DNA from: Streptococcus mitis
Lineage (GTDB): Bacteria > Bacillota > Bacilli > Lactobacillales > Streptococcaceae
Direction: 5' to 3'
Assembly: GCF_002860865.1 (NCBI RefSeq)
Contig: NZ_PKIE01000001.1
Location: forward strand, 682,001 to 746,000
Length of the DNA stretch: 64,000 bases
Both the position numbers and the translations under genes were made by a program. The stretch's first letter is position 1; the number at the start of each line of letters is the position of its first letter. The notes beneath the pieces are model-generated. The model searched no databases. It saw only the letters and a program-made list of their open reading frames with translations, and was not told where the DNA came from. This document shows, in pieces, positions 9,253 to 20,670 of the stretch.

Positions 9253-9951
9253 CTACTTCAAAGACCAGCCACCATCTATTGTCAGAATTTGTCCCTGCAT
9301 GGCGCTTGCTTTTCTACTTGCTAAGAAAAGACTGATCTCTGCTACTTCCTCTGGCTCAATCCAGCGTTTGATTGGTGTTTCACTAGCCACCCAGTCAGCC
9401 AATCCACCTGGCTCAAAATCCGCAGCGGTCATAGCTGTCTTGACTGCTCCTGGAGCGATACCAAATACCTGAATCCCAGCTTCAGCATAGTCTAGAGCCA
9501 ACTGCTTGGTAAAGCCAGCCAAGGCATGCTTCGAAGAAGTATAGGCGTGTCCACCGCCACCTGCTAGGCTAGAAGCAATAGAGCACATATTGATGATGAT
9601 TCCCTTTTTATTTTCCAGCATTTGTGTCAAATAATACCGAGTCAACTCAACAGGAGTCACATAGTTGATTTCAAAAATATCTTGAATTTCCTGCGCTGTC
9701 TGTTCCAAAAGTGGTTTGTAATCATCCAAAACTCCCGCAGTATTGCACAAAACATCCACCTGAGAACACCAGTCAAAAATAGGCTCTAAGTCCAAGGTCA
9801 AATCTCTCTGTAAAAAGTGGAAATCACCCTGTAAGAGTGGATTTTCACCTTGGTCAACTCCATAAACTTGATAGCCATTCTCTAAAAAAAGTTGAGCTTG
9901 AGCCATGCCAATTCCTGAACTCACTCCTGTAATGAGTACACGTTTAGTCAT
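9253..9951 (-). CDS. Short-chain dehydrogenase/reductase (FabG-like)
   Basis: 232-residue NAD(P)-dependent SDR. The cofactor loop TGVSSGIG is at 8-15, NTAG at 70-73, and the catalytic Ser124, Tyr137 and Lys141 (YTSSK) are all present. It ends with the family motif GQILTIDGGW. It is often annotated as 3-oxoacyl-ACP reductase, but it lies outside any fatty-acid gene cluster, so the real substrate is open. It overlaps the upstream DUF2829 gene by 8 bp. Confidence 0.92.
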   Translation of the reverse strand: MTKRVLITGVSSGIGMAQAQLFLENGYQVYGVDQGENPLLQGDFHFLQRDLTLDLEPIFDWCSQVDVLCNTAGVLDDYKPLLEQTAQEIQDIFEINYVTPVELTRYYLTQMLENKKGIIINMCSIASSLAGGGGHAYTSSKHALAGFTKQLALDYAEAGIQVFGIAPGAVKTAMTAADFEPGGLADWVASETPIKRWIEPEEVAEISLFLASRKASAMQGQILTIDGGWSLK

Positions 9952-10180
9952 GCACTTCTACCCAATCCGTCGCTAAAACATCACAAGGTGTCGGGCTCCA
10001 CATGGAAAAACCTTCTCCCTCACCAGACACGTTGATGAGGAAATAGGGCGTCACTTCTAGGGCCACACCATTTTGCTCGATAGTGTCAAAAAGTTGGACA
10101 TAGTTTTCAGCACCTCCCCATCCAGTTCGTACAAATTTTTTCTTAGCCTTTAACCCAGGCAGAATTTCTTCAAATGTCAT
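9944..10180 (-). CDS. DUF2829 (Tad2-like) protein
   Basis: 78-residue protein of the DUF2829 family. Typical features are the opening MTFEEILPGLKAKKKFVRTGW and the closing W(S)PTPCDVLATDW. The phage anti-defence protein Tad2, which sequesters the cyclic ADP-ribose signal of Thoeris, belongs to DUF2829, but many DUF2829 proteins are uncharacterised. Here it is the first gene of a chromosomal five-gene cluster rather than a phage. Family call good; function open. Confidence 0.78.
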   Translation of the reverse strand: MTFEEILPGLKAKKKFVRTGWGGAENYVQLFDTIEQNGVALEVTPYFLINVSGEGEGFSMWSPTPCDVLATDWVEVHD

Positions 10181-10213
10181 GTTTTTCTCCTTTTATTCTA
10201 CATTCTTCATTTA

Positions 10214-10247
10214 ATTATAACAAAAAACCGTTGTGCAACGGCTTTTT
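10214..10247 (-). terminator. Hairpin with T tract, then TATAAT box of the DUF2829 cluster
   Basis: The stem CCGTT/AACGG (10228-10241) is followed on the minus strand by six T, and a TATAAT (10214-10219) comes next, about 35 bp before the DUF2829 start codon. I read this as a terminator for minus-strand readthrough from the IS remnant, sitting directly on the promoter of the five-gene cluster. The hairpin would work in both directions. Confidence 0.5.
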
Positions 10248-10290
10248 GACTCATTTTAAATCAAAATCAATAAGCATTTTATAATTATAG

Positions 10291-11121
10291 TCATTTAATT
10301 TTAAAAAAACGTTCCAAACATTCAAAAATATTTGGGACTTCCCTTAATAAATCAGTCACTTTCTTCTTCAAAATATCTCAAACTTGCTCAATAGGATTCA
10401 AATCTGGTGAATAAGGTGGTAGAGGTAAGAAAAAGTAAAGTCCACCCAAAATGTTCTTGGGATGAAAACTAGCATTGTCCATGACAATGACATGAGGTGT
10501 CTTCAAAGCAGGCAGGAGTTGCATTTTGAACCACTCCACAAAGAAATCGCTCGTCATACTTTCCTTGTAAATCATGGGAGCTATAAACTCTCCATCTACT
10601 TGTCTTGCAACAATCGAAGTCCGCTCAAAACGCCGTCCGCTAATCTTTTCATAGACTTTCTCCCCTCTAAGAGCCCGTGCATAAGGACGATAGAGGTAGC
10701 GGTCGATTCCCGTTTCGTCAATATATACGACTGGTAAATCTTTTAGGCTATTAAAAATATCAAAAAACTCAGCGACTTTCTCTGAATCTTGTCCCTTAAA
10801 GCTAGTCGTCTTTTTTTAAAGTGACCTTAATCTGCTTTAAAGCTGCCTATACTGAAGGGACAGCACAATCAAAATGTGCCACAATTTCCCGTAAAAAAGC
10901 GTCTAGATGAGCCTCTACAAAGGCTTTCAATCCCTCCAAAGGAATCTTCCGCTTTTTGACGACTCGCTTTTTCCGCTCTAAGTGTCCTTGTTCACGTCTT
11001 TCTTTTCCCATGTGAAGAGAATTCTGACGCCAACATCAAAAACTTTAGCTGCCTCGACATGGCTATGTCTTTCTTTGATGTAATCTAATGCTCCTTGTTT
11101 AAAATCTCTACTATATGCCAT
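10291..11121 (-). pseudogene. IS630-family transposase, degraded
   Basis: The minus-strand frame starts at 11119-11121 (MAYSRDFKQGALDYIKERHS), a typical IS630 helix-turn-helix start. The catalytic part reads YIDETGIDRYLYRPYARALRG, then VIVMDNASFHP and PPYSPDLNPIEQV, the DDE core. It is broken by stop codons after about 47 residues, by a frame change at a run of A near 10,811-10,817, and by TGA replacing the usual Trp codon right after IEQV (about 10,378). No clean inverted repeats were fixed. The element is immobile. Confidence 0.85.
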
Positions 11122-11284
11122 AGCTTTATTATAAGATGCTTATTTTAAACTAAGCAACTATATCGTGGCTTGAACTAACTATTTTATATATTGTCTTACT
11201 TCGTCCTCACAAAAATATATCAAAAATCAAAAGCGCTTAGGAAAAAACTCTATTTCATGAGAGAATACAATAAATCTTCCCACA

Positions 11285-11336
11285 ATAAAACGCATAATAT
11301 CAAGTTTTTTTGGCTCCTGATATCATGCGTTTTCTG
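11285..11336 (-). terminator. Terminator of the suf operon
   Basis: A long inverted repeat (AAAACGCATGATATCA and TTGATATTATGCGTTTT on the minus strand) lies about 90 bp after the sufB stop codon. The right arm ends in four T. Confidence 0.6.
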
Positions 11337-11420
11337 TTCTTAAAATATTTTTTCTCAGTCTCTTTTTGTTACAAGTTCATCTTCAAGATCTTTGATTGGG
11401 GGTAAATCTAAAAACAAATT

Positions 11421-12833
11421 TTACCCAACTGACCCTTCCATTTCATAGCTAATCAAGCGGTTAAGCTCAACTGCATATTCCATTGGAAGTTCTTTTGTGA
11501 AGGGCTCTACAAATCCCATAACAATCATTTCTGTCGCTTCTGATTCTGACAATCCACGGCTCATGAGGTAATATAGTTGCTCTTCTGAAATCTTAGATAC
11601 CTTAGCTTCGTGTTCTAAAGCGACTTGTGAGTTGTGAATTTCATTAAAAGGAATGGTATCTGATGCTGATAAGTCATCCATGATAATAGTATCACACTCA
11701 ATGTGAGAAACAGATTTCTTAGAGTTTTTGTTAAAGGTTACTTGTCCACGGTAGTCAACCTTCCCTCCGCCTTTAGCGATGGATTTAGACACAATAGACG
11801 AGCTTGTATGTGGAGCGTTGTGGATCATCTTAGCTCCAGTATCCTGGTGTTGCCCTGCATTGGCAAAGGCAATAGAAAGCATGGTACCACGCGCCCCTTC
11901 TCCATCAAGGTAAACAGATGGGTATTTCATAGTTGTTTTAGCACCCAAGTTTCCATCAATCCACTCAACAGTGGCATCCTTTTGAGCCTTAGCACGCTTT
12001 GTCACCAAGTTATAGACGTTATCAGACCAGTTTTGGATGGTTGTATAACGCATATAAGCTCCATCCAAGGCAAAGATTTCTACGATGGCCGCATGCAAGC
12101 TGTTACTTGAATAAGTTGGTGCTGTACAGCCCTCTACGTAGTGGACACTTGCTCCCTCATCAACGATAATCAAGGTACGTTCAAACTGACCAGTATTTTC
12201 GTTGTTGATACGGAAGTAAGTTTGAAGTGGGATATCCACTTTGACCCCTTTTGGTACGTAGATAAAGGTTCCACCAGACCATACTGCTGAGTTAAGGGCA
12301 GCCAACTTGTTATCTGTTGGCGGTACCAACTTCGCAAAGTATTGTTTAAACAAGTCTGGGTATTCCTTGAGGGCAGAATCCGTATCTGTAAAGATAATCC
12401 CCAATTTCTGGAACTCTTCCTTCATGTTGTGGTAAACCACTTCTGACTCGTACTGGGCAGAGGCACCTGCTAAATAAGCACGCTCAGCTTCCGGAATCCC
12501 GATACGTTCAAAGGTTTCTTTAATTTTTTCAGGAACTTCGTCCCAAGAACGGGCTGGTTTATCAGATGGTTTTTGGTAGTAGATCAAGTCATCAAAATCA
12601 ATCTCTGACAAGTCTGCTCCCCAAGTTTGCATAGGCATTTTTTTGAAGATTTCATAAGACTTCAAACGGAATTCTAACATCCACTCAGGTTCTCCCTTAG
12701 CAGCTGATAGTTCACGAATGACATCTTCGTTCAATCCTTTTCCTGTCGATAGGACAGGCTCTACATCATCATGGAAACCAAATTTATATTCACCAAGGTC
12801 AATTGGTTTTGGTTCTACTCTTTCTTCAGCCAT
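11421..12833 (-). CDS. sufB: Fe-S cluster assembly scaffold SufB
   Basis: 470-residue scaffold of the SufBCD complex, on which Fe-S clusters are built. It shows the SufB beta-helix core with [17 protein letters not shown] and the C-terminal SRGLSESEA motif. I start at the ATG at 12831-12833 (MAEERVEPK) because an AAGGA ribosome site precedes it; 15 further codons upstream are open but unlike the family. It is the last gene of sufCDSUB, 57 bp after sufU. Confidence 0.96.
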   Translation of the reverse strand: MAEERVEPKPIDLGEYKFGFHDDVEPVLSTGKGLNEDVIRELSAAKGEPEWMLEFRLKSYEIFKKMPMQTWGADLSEIDFDDLIYYQKPSDKPARSWDEVPEKIKETFERIGIPEAERAYLAGASAQYESEVVYHNMKEEFQKLGIIFTDTDSALKEYPDLFKQYFAKLVPPTDNKLAALNSAVWSGGTFIYVPKGVKVDIPLQTYFRINNENTGQFERTLIIVDEGASVHYVEGCTAPTYSSNSLHAAIVEIFALDGAYMRYTTIQNWSDNVYNLVTKRAKAQKDATVEWIDGNLGAKTTMKYPSVYLDGEGARGTMLSIAFANAGQHQDTGAKMIHNAPHTSSSIVSKSIAKGGGKVDYRGQVTFNKNSKKSVSHIECDTIIMDDLSASDTIPFNEIHNSQVALEHEAKVSKISEEQLYYLMSRGLSESEATEMIVMGFVEPFTKELPMEYAVELNRLISYEMEGSVG

Positions 12834-12890
12834 AATATCCTTTCTTTCATTCTTCATTTCTACTGATTCATAAGACAAAAGAAACTTGTC

Positions 12891-14547
<1,657 letters not shown>

Positions 14548-14554
14548 CTACCCC

Positions 14555-15817
14555 TTAGCGTTTTGACAATTTTTCTTCGATAGTTGCGATCATTTCATCA
14601 CGAACTTCCTTGACTGGAATCTCAACGATAACAGATCCAAGGAAACCACGAACAACCAAGCGTTCTGCAGTTGCCTTATCTAAACCACGGCTCATGAGGT
14701 AGTACATGTCTTCTGGATCCACCTGACCGATAGAAGCTGCGTGACCTGCAGTAACATCATTTTCGTCAATCAAAAGAATTGGATTGGCATCTGAACGCGC
14801 TTGGTCTGAAAGCATAAGAACACGACTCTCTTGTTGCGCATCCGCTCCCTTAGCACCCTTGATGATGTGGCCGATACCATTGAAGGTCAAGGTTGCTTTT
14901 TCAAGAATAACCCCATGTTGTAGGATATTTCCGATTGAATTACAACCATAGTTTGTTACGCGAGTGTCAATTCCTTGCACCTGACGGCCACTTGAAAGAG
15001 CTACGACCTTGAGATCTGCATGGCTACCATTTCCAATCAAGTCGCTATCAAAGTCCGCAACGACGTTCCCTTCGTTCATGACACCGATTGCCCAGTCAAT
15101 ACTTGCATCGTTGCCTAATTTACCTCGACGGCTAATGTAGGCAGTAACATTTTCACCTAGACGGTCAATGGCGGCAAACTTCACTTGAGCACCAGAACGT
15201 GCAATTACTTCAACAGTAATGTTTGCAGTTGCTTTAACACTTCCTTCACCGCGTGACTCTAAACGTTCCAGATAACTAATCTTAGAGTTTTTACCAGCGA
15301 TAATCATAATATGCTTGTTAAACGGCACGTCGCTATCGCTGTCTTGATAGAAAATTCCTTCGATTGGTTCAGCAATTTCCACGTTATCAGGAATATAGAG
15401 AACAGCACCACTATTGAAATAAGCTGTATGGTAGGCTGCCAACTTGTCATCGTCATACTTAACAGATGACATGAAGAATTCTTCGATCAGCTCTGGAATT
15501 TCTTCTAAAGCTGAGTGGAAGTCTGTAAAGACGACACCCTGTTCAGCTAACTCAACTGGAGTTTGCTCAAAAACAGTTTGAGTTCCTACTTGCACCAACT
15601 TCAAGTGATTATCTAGAGCTGTGAAATCTGGAACATTTGCTGATGGCTCACTTTCTGTAATCGTTCCATCACCCAGATTCCAACGGTGGAATTTGACACG
15701 CTCAATAACTGGTAATTCCAAAGTCTCAATCTTGTCAAAAGCTTTTTGACGGAGATCAGCCAACCATCTTGGTTCAGCGTGCATTTCTGAAAAAAGTTTA
15801 ATAGTTTCTTTAGTCAT
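14555..15817 (-). CDS. sufD: Fe-S cluster assembly protein SufD
   Basis: 420-residue partner of SufB and SufC. The C-terminal half is a SufB/SufD-type beta-helix ending in MSRGLDKATAERLVVRGFLG, and conserved His residues near 345-355 (TAGHAAS) fit the Fe-S assembly site. It starts 27 bp after sufC and ends 10 bp before sufS in the same operon. Confidence 0.96.
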   Translation of the reverse strand: MTKETIKLFSEMHAEPRWLADLRQKAFDKIETLELPVIERVKFHRWNLGDGTITESEPSANVPDFTALDNHLKLVQVGTQTVFEQTPVELAEQGVVFTDFHSALEEIPELIEEFFMSSVKYDDDKLAAYHTAYFNSGAVLYIPDNVEIAEPIEGIFYQDSDSDVPFNKHIMIIAGKNSKISYLERLESRGEGSVKATANITVEVIARSGAQVKFAAIDRLGENVTAYISRRGKLGNDASIDWAIGVMNEGNVVADFDSDLIGNGSHADLKVVALSSGRQVQGIDTRVTNYGCNSIGNILQHGVILEKATLTFNGIGHIIKGAKGADAQQESRVLMLSDQARSDANPILLIDENDVTAGHAASIGQVDPEDMYYLMSRGLDKATAERLVVRGFLGSVIVEIPVKEVRDEMIATIEEKLSKR

Positions 15818-15844
15818 TTACTTCTCCTAAAAGATACGAGGGAA

Positions 15845-16615
15845 TTACAATTCTTCCTTGTAGTCGTAGCCAAGTTCTTCAGCTAGTTTTGCGTATCCTT
15901 CACGTTCCAAACGCGCAGCCAATTCTGGACCACCAGAAAGGACAACACGCCCCTCCATCATGACGTGTACCACATCAGGTGTGATGTAGTTCAAAAGACG
16001 TTGGTAGTGAGTGATAATCATAGCACCAAAGCCTTCACCACGCATAGCATTCACACCTTTAGACACAACTTTAAGGGCATCAATATCAAGACCAGAGTCA
16101 ATCTCATCCAAAAGGGCAAAAATTGGTTCCAACATCAAAAGTTGAAGAATTTCATTACGTTTTTTCTCACCACCAGAGAAACCTTCGTTGAGGTAACGCT
16201 CAGCCATTTCTTCTTTCATGTTGAGCAATTCCATCTTCTCGTCTAGTTTAGTGATAAACTCACGAACTGAAATCTTCTCATCGTCTTCTTTACCAGCATT
16301 CATAGCTGCACGAAGAAACTCAGCATTGGTAATTCCAGGAATTTCTGATGGGTATTGCATAGCAAGGAAAAGTCCCATACGCGCACGCTCGTCAACTTCC
16401 AACTCAAGGATGTTTACGCCATCAAACAAGACTTCACCTTTGGTAACTTCATAGTTTGGATTTCCCATGATAGCTGCAGAAAGAGTCGATTTACCTGTAC
16501 CATTTGGTCCCATGATAGCGGCGATTTCTCCTGTTTTCAGGGTCAGGTTAACCCCTTTTAAAATTTCTTTTCCTTCAATCTCAACGTGAAGATCTTTGAT
16601 CTCTAATACTGACAT
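15845..16615 (-). CDS. sufC: Fe-S assembly ATPase SufC
   Basis: 256-residue ABC-type ATPase that drives SufBCD. Walker A is GPNGTGKST, the signature FSGGEKKRNEI and Walker B ALLDEIDSGLD. I start at the ATG at 16613-16615 (MSVLEIKDLH), preceded by AAAGGA; the longer open frame upstream covers the promoter and is not coding. It is the first gene of the suf operon. Confidence 0.96.
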   Translation of the reverse strand: MSVLEIKDLHVEIEGKEILKGVNLTLKTGEIAAIMGPNGTGKSTLSAAIMGNPNYEVTKGEVLFDGVNILELEVDERARMGLFLAMQYPSEIPGITNAEFLRAAMNAGKEDDEKISVREFITKLDEKMELLNMKEEMAERYLNEGFSGGEKKRNEILQLLMLEPIFALLDEIDSGLDIDALKVVSKGVNAMRGEGFGAMIITHYQRLLNYITPDVVHVMMEGRVVLSGGPELAARLEREGYAKLAEELGYDYKEEL

Positions 16616-16713
16616 GATAGTTCCTTTCTTTTTCAAGACCTTTACAGTTCTTACTGGAAACATACTTGATTTCCTTAGAAAATACGGTAAAAGCTCAATA
16701 AATATACTTTTAT

Positions 16714-16719
16714 AGTATA
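16714..16719 (-). promoter_or_regulatory. -10 box of the suf operon
   Basis: TATACT on the minus strand lies about 100 bp upstream of sufC and directly after the terminator of the preceding gene. No clear -35 box could be fixed. Confidence 0.4.
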
Positions 16720-16721
16720 AC

Positions 16722-16745
16722 AAAAAAAAGCCTAAAAGGCTTTGA
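16722..16745 (-). terminator. Rho-independent terminator of the small membrane protein gene
   Basis: Minus-strand stem AAAGCC/GGCTTT with a short T-rich loop, followed by eight T. It lies 21 bp after the stop of the DUF3272-like gene. Confidence 0.75.
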
Positions 16746-16765
16746 TTTTGTCTAGAAGCTGAGGA

Positions 16766-16960
16766 CTAGTCTTTTCCTTTTAAATGTTGGTCAATGACAT
16801 CTACTATTTTACCCATCAAGTAACTAACTCGGAAATTTCTAAAGAGTAAAATGGCCCAAAAGGCTGCCATAATATAGCGACCAGTCATCCAGGCTTCATT
16901 GAAAAAATAGGTCTCAGCAGCTGTAAACAGCGCGATGATAATAAATTGTTGTCTATTCAT
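16766..16960 (-). CDS. Small membrane protein, DUF3272-like
   Basis: 64 residues with a hydrophobic stretch at about 5-18 and another at about 29-42, so two short membrane segments are likely. It resembles the streptococcal DUF3272 proteins. It follows dnaX in the same direction (27 bp after its stop) and has its own terminator. Function is unknown. Confidence 0.65.
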   Translation of the reverse strand: MNRQQFIIIALFTAAETYFFNEAWMTGRYIMAAFWAILLFRNFRVSYLMGKIVDVIDQHLKGKD

Positions 16961-16987
16961 AAACTTATTGTATCATGAAATCTTTCT

Positions 16988-18643
16988 TTAGTCTTCCTCT
17001 ACCTTCACTTTATCAGCCAAAAATTCAAATCCTTCTGGAATCAGGCTTTCTTCTGCTTCTTTTTCAGTTTGAGAAGATTTGGCTTTGGCTGAAAAGGCTG
17101 CGCGAACTTCTTTCCATTCCTCCATGGAAATGGCTAAAATCTCAGGTGAAAAACCTGCTGCCTGACTGAGGATGTTACCAAACATAGTGTTGAGATTGTC
17201 CCGTTTCATGGTTTGACCAGCATTGAAGTTAGATTCAAAAGCAAGAATAGCATGGTGTTCATTGGCTGCAACCGGTTGAGAACCAACTAGCAGAGCCTTA
17301 TCAGGACCTCCAAGACTTTCAATCACTTCTCCCCAGGCATTTTGCAAGCGAATCAGATTTTGACGTGCTAAATCTGGATTTTCAACGGCCTCTTGTAGGA
17401 TCGATTGAACCTTATTGCGATCCACACGATAGACGGTCTTGCTCGCTGCTGGACGGGTAGGTACTGGACTAGTTGGTTTTGGTACAGTGCCCACATTGGC
17501 GAGTTCTTGTTTGAGACGCGCAACTTCCTGTCTCAATGCAGAAATTTCATGTTCAACTGCCCCAGAAAGAGCTGGTTCAGGCTTAATCTCTGCCAAACGG
17601 ATAGTCATCATCTCAACATAAATCTTAGGCTGCAAACTAGACTTAATATCTGCTAAACTGACTGTCGCCAAGCGAATCATTTCAAACAGATTTTCTTGAG
17701 GAAGTGCCAAATTCTCTACAAATACTGGACTATGATGAGTGTTTTCTCCCCCTGTTTGAACAATTAACAAGTCTCTTAAATAGTGCAAAAGATCCGTCAC
17801 AAAACGAGTCATGCTCTTACCATTGTCAAAAAGAAGATTCAAGCAAGACAAAGCCTTGGGAACATCCTGTTGAGACAAGGCAGCCACATAATCATCCAAG
17901 GCTGATAGACTAATGGTGCCAGTAATTTCTTCAGAGATGGCAGTCGTCAACTCGTTTCCCTGTGTCAAACTCAGGGCTTGATCCAAAATAGACAAGGCAT
18001 CTCGCATTCCACCTTCAGCCCGTCTGGCAATGATTTCCACAGCCTCTGGTTCAGAACTGATATTTTCTTTTTCTAAGATATAGCGGATATGTTCCTTAAT
18101 ATCCTGTGTCTTAATCGATTTAAATTCAAAACGTTGCACACGGGATAGAATAGTGGCAGGAATCTTGTGCAATTCAGTAGTAGCCAAAATAAAGACCACA
18201 TTCTGTGTTGGCTCTTCCAGAGTCTTTAGGAGGGCATTAAAAGCCCCTGTAGACAGCATGTGAACCTCGTCTATGATATAAACCTTATAACGGGCAAGAC
18301 TAGGGGCATAGGTAGATTTATCACGAATTTCACGGATTTCATCGACTCCATTATTAGAGGCCGCATCCATTTCGATGACATCTTCTAAACTACCATCCGT
18401 CACTGCCTGACAAATATAGCAGTTATTACATGGTTCACCACCCACTTGATTGGGACAGTTCATAGCCTTGGCAAAGATCTTAGCCACACTGGTTTTTCCC
18501 GTTCCACGAGGACCAGAAAAAAGATATGCATGACTTATTTTCTCTTGTTCCACCGCTTGTTTAAGAGTCTTAGCTACAACTTCTTGACCAACCAACTGGG
18601 AGAAATTTTGACTTCTATATTTTCGATAAAGTGCTTGATACAT
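16988..18643 (-). CDS. dnaX: DNA polymerase III subunits gamma and tau
   Basis: 551-residue clamp-loader ATPase. Walker A GPRGTGKTS is at 44-52, the zinc module has Cys63, Cys72, Cys75 and Cys78, and the DEAH-like box is IIDEVHML. The C-terminal third is the tau extension. I start at the ATG at 18641-18643 ([10 protein letters not shown]). It overlaps the stop of the upstream GAF gene by one base (TAATG), so the two are coupled. No frameshift heptamer for a separate gamma form was evident. Confidence 0.95.
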   Translation of the reverse strand: MYQALYRKYRSQNFSQLVGQEVVAKTLKQAVEQEKISHAYLFSGPRGTGKTSVAKIFAKAMNCPNQVGGEPCNNCYICQAVTDGSLEDVIEMDAASNNGVDEIREIRDKSTYAPSLARYKVYIIDEVHMLSTGAFNALLKTLEEPTQNVVFILATTELHKIPATILSRVQRFEFKSIKTQDIKEHIRYILEKENISSEPEAVEIIARRAEGGMRDALSILDQALSLTQGNELTTAISEEITGTISLSALDDYVAALSQQDVPKALSCLNLLFDNGKSMTRFVTDLLHYLRDLLIVQTGGENTHHSPVFVENLALPQENLFEMIRLATVSLADIKSSLQPKIYVEMMTIRLAEIKPEPALSGAVEHEISALRQEVARLKQELANVGTVPKPTSPVPTRPAASKTVYRVDRNKVQSILQEAVENPDLARQNLIRLQNAWGEVIESLGGPDKALLVGSQPVAANEHHAILAFESNFNAGQTMKRDNLNTMFGNILSQAAGFSPEILAISMEEWKEVRAAFSAKAKSSQTEKEAEESLIPEGFEFLADKVKVEED

Positions 18644-19140
18644 TAGGCTTTCTCCCCAAACATTGTAAAGTCCCATTCTGTCTTTTCAAGCAAAATAGCG
18701 ACAAATTGTTCCAAATAATCTCGATCCATAGCATCATAATCATCAATCTCTGAAGAATCCAGATCCAGAACCCCGAGCAATTGACCATTCTTCATCATTG
18801 GCACAACAATTTCACTTTTAGCTCGACTATCACAAGAAATATAGTTGGGATAAGTTGTTACATTACCAACCAGAACAGTTTCCTGAAAGTGGGCTGCCTC
18901 CCCACAAACACCTTTGCCTAGTGAGATACGGATACAGGAAACACCTCCTTGGAAAGGACCTAAAACCAATTCCTTTCCATCGAACAGATAAAAGCCTGCG
19001 AATACGGTATTAGGAAAGCGTGATTTTAGAAGAGCGCTGGCGTTGGAAAGATTAGCCAAAACATTGGTTTCACAATCCAATAAAAAAGAGAGCTCTTCAT
19101 TTAACATTTGATAACGTGATTGTTTTTCTGATTCTAACAT
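18643..19140 (-). CDS. GAF-domain free methionine-(R)-sulfoxide reductase
   Basis: 165 residues. fRMsr reduces free methionine-R-sulfoxide and so repairs oxidised methionine. The three cysteines of the family are present: Cys69, Cys79 and Cys103 (GVSCIRI, KGVCGEA, ISCDSRA). Their spacing of 10 and 24 residues equals that of the E. coli enzyme. SEIVVPM follows as expected. It is transcribed just ahead of dnaX with a one-base overlap. Confidence 0.88.
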   Translation of the reverse strand: MLESEKQSRYQMLNEELSFLLDCETNVLANLSNASALLKSRFPNTVFAGFYLFDGKELVLGPFQGGVSCIRISLGKGVCGEAAHFQETVLVGNVTTYPNYISCDSRAKSEIVVPMMKNGQLLGVLDLDSSEIDDYDAMDRDYLEQFVAILLEKTEWDFTMFGEKA

Positions 19141-19177
19141 AGGACTATTATATCAAAAAAGACTTACAGACAAAAGA

Positions 19178-19210
19178 AAAATCCCTTGTTTAGGAAACAA
19201 AGGATTTTAT
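19178..19210 (-). terminator. Terminator of rpsA
   Basis: Minus-strand stem AAAATCCTTTGTTT / AAACAAGGGATTTT with loop CCT, followed by T. It begins about 16 bp after the rpsA stop. Confidence 0.8.
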
Positions 19211-19225
19211 GAATTTTCAATTTGA

Positions 19226-20428
19226 TTACAGTTCGATATCACCGAACAAGTCAGCCATTGAGAATCCTGTTTGTGTTTCTGGAAGTTCGAAATCACGTTT
19301 TTCTTGACGTTTTGGACGACGTGGACGAGCAGCACGTTTTTCTTCTTTTTGTCCTTCTTCTTGAGCTGGACGCTCTTCAAGAGCTTTGATAGAAAGTGAT
19401 ACGCGCTCTGCATCTGCGTTAACTTCAAGAACTTTAACTTGAACTTCTTGACCAACTTTAAGAGCTTCTTTTGGATTTTCAATACGTTTGTGTGAAATTT
19501 GTGATACGTGAACAAGTCCATCGATACCTGGCAATACTTCAACAAATGCACCGAAGTCAGTCAAACGTTTAACTGTTCCTTCTACTACATCACCTTTAGC
19601 CAATTTTTGCTCAACGCCATCCCATGGTCCAGGTGTTGTTGCTTTAAGTGAAAGCGATACGCGTCCTTCTTCTTCGTTAAGATCAAGGATTTTCACTTCA
19701 ATTTCTTCACCAACTGTTACAACTGATTTTGGTGATACGTTACGCTCGTGTGACAATTCAGTCAAGTGAACCAATCCGTCAACACCACCAAGGTCGATAA
19801 AAGCACCGAAGCTTGTGATACGGGCAACTTTACCAGTTACAACATCACCAACAGCCAATTTACCGAATACTTCAGCGCGAGCTGCTGCTGTAGCTGCTTC
19901 AACAACTTCACGACGTGAAAGGATGAAGCGGTTTTCTTTAGCGTCAACTTCTTTGATTTTAGCGTCAAATTCTTGACCTACAAAACGCTCAGTGTTACGT
20001 ACGAAACGAGTATCCAACATTGAAGCTGGGATAAATCCACGAACACCTTCAAATTCTACTGAAAGTCCACCTTTAACGGCACGAGTTCCTTTAACAGTAA
20101 CAACTTCTTCTTCGCGACCAACAAGTTTGTCCCATGCTTTGCGAGCTTCAAGGCGTTTTTTAGATACAAGGTATGTAACTGTATCAGTATCTTTACCAAC
20201 TACTTGACGAAGTACAAGAACATCCAATACTTCTCCTACTTTAACAAAGTCATTGATATCTGCATCGCGATCGTTTGTCAATTCGCGAAGAGTCAAGACA
20301 CCTTCAACACCAGTTCCAGAGATTGCAACGTTAGCTTGAGTCGCATCAACTGTCAATACTTCAGCACTAACAACATCACCAGTCTCAACTTGGCTAACGC
20401 TATTTAGCAAATCTTCAAATTCGTTCAT
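19226..20428 (-). CDS. rpsA: 30S ribosomal protein S1 (four-domain form)
   Basis: 400 residues with four S1 RNA-binding domains, as usual in Firmicutes, compared with six in E. coli. Domain landmarks include GVEGVLTLRELT, GVRGFIPASML, GVDGLVHLTELS and GIDGLVHVSQIS. The C-terminal tail is rich in Arg, Lys and Glu. It is a single-gene unit between the tRNA pair and the GAF-dnaX pair, with its own terminator. Confidence 0.95.
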   Translation of the reverse strand: MNEFEDLLNSVSQVETGDVVSAEVLTVDATQANVAISGTGVEGVLTLRELTNDRDADINDFVKVGEVLDVLVLRQVVGKDTDTVTYLVSKKRLEARKAWDKLVGREEEVVTVKGTRAVKGGLSVEFEGVRGFIPASMLDTRFVRNTERFVGQEFDAKIKEVDAKENRFILSRREVVEAATAAARAEVFGKLAVGDVVTGKVARITSFGAFIDLGGVDGLVHLTELSHERNVSPKSVVTVGEEIEVKILDLNEEEGRVSLSLKATTPGPWDGVEQKLAKGDVVEGTVKRLTDFGAFVEVLPGIDGLVHVSQISHKRIENPKEALKVGQEVQVKVLEVNADAERVSLSIKALEERPAQEEGQKEEKRAARPRRPKRQEKRDFELPETQTGFSMADLFGDIEL

Positions 20429-20527
20429 CTAAAAAATCCTCCAACAATCAAGTTTTTCTTAAACTTGACATACTTATAATTTTTTTCCTAAGCACCCGCA
20501 AGGACATGTTCATATCGTTCACGTCTT

Positions 20528-20575
20528 TCAATTATAAAAATAAAATACCCTAAGATATTTTGCTTTTTATCTTGA
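20528..20575 (-). terminator. Possible terminator of the tRNA pair
   Basis: Minus-strand stem AAGATA/TATCTT with a ten-base A-rich loop is followed by a T-rich run. The stem is short. Confidence 0.4.
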
Positions 20576-20589
20576 TTATTACCTAAGAA

Positions 20590-20661
20590 CTGGGGTAGCT
20601 GGATTCGAACCAACGCATGAGGGAGTCAAAGTCCCTTGCCTTACCGCTTGGCTATACCCCA
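20590..20661 (-). tRNA. tRNA-Gln (anticodon TTG)
   Basis: A 72-nt cloverleaf read on the minus strand from TGGGGTATAGCC to the discriminator G. The anticodon loop CTTTGAC gives TTG. The T arm contains GGTTCGAATCC. CCA is not encoded. It follows tRNA-Tyr after 9 bp. Confidence 0.95.
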
Positions 20662-20670
20662 TTGATGAAA

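Noticed and set aside
11703..12110. 135-residue plus-strand frame opposite sufB
   Set aside because: sufB is complete and conserved; the opposite frame has no family similarity or ribosome site.
16988..18643. Programmed frameshift in dnaX to give a short gamma subunit
   Set aside because: No slippery A-rich heptamer with a following stem was found at the expected point after the ATPase domain.
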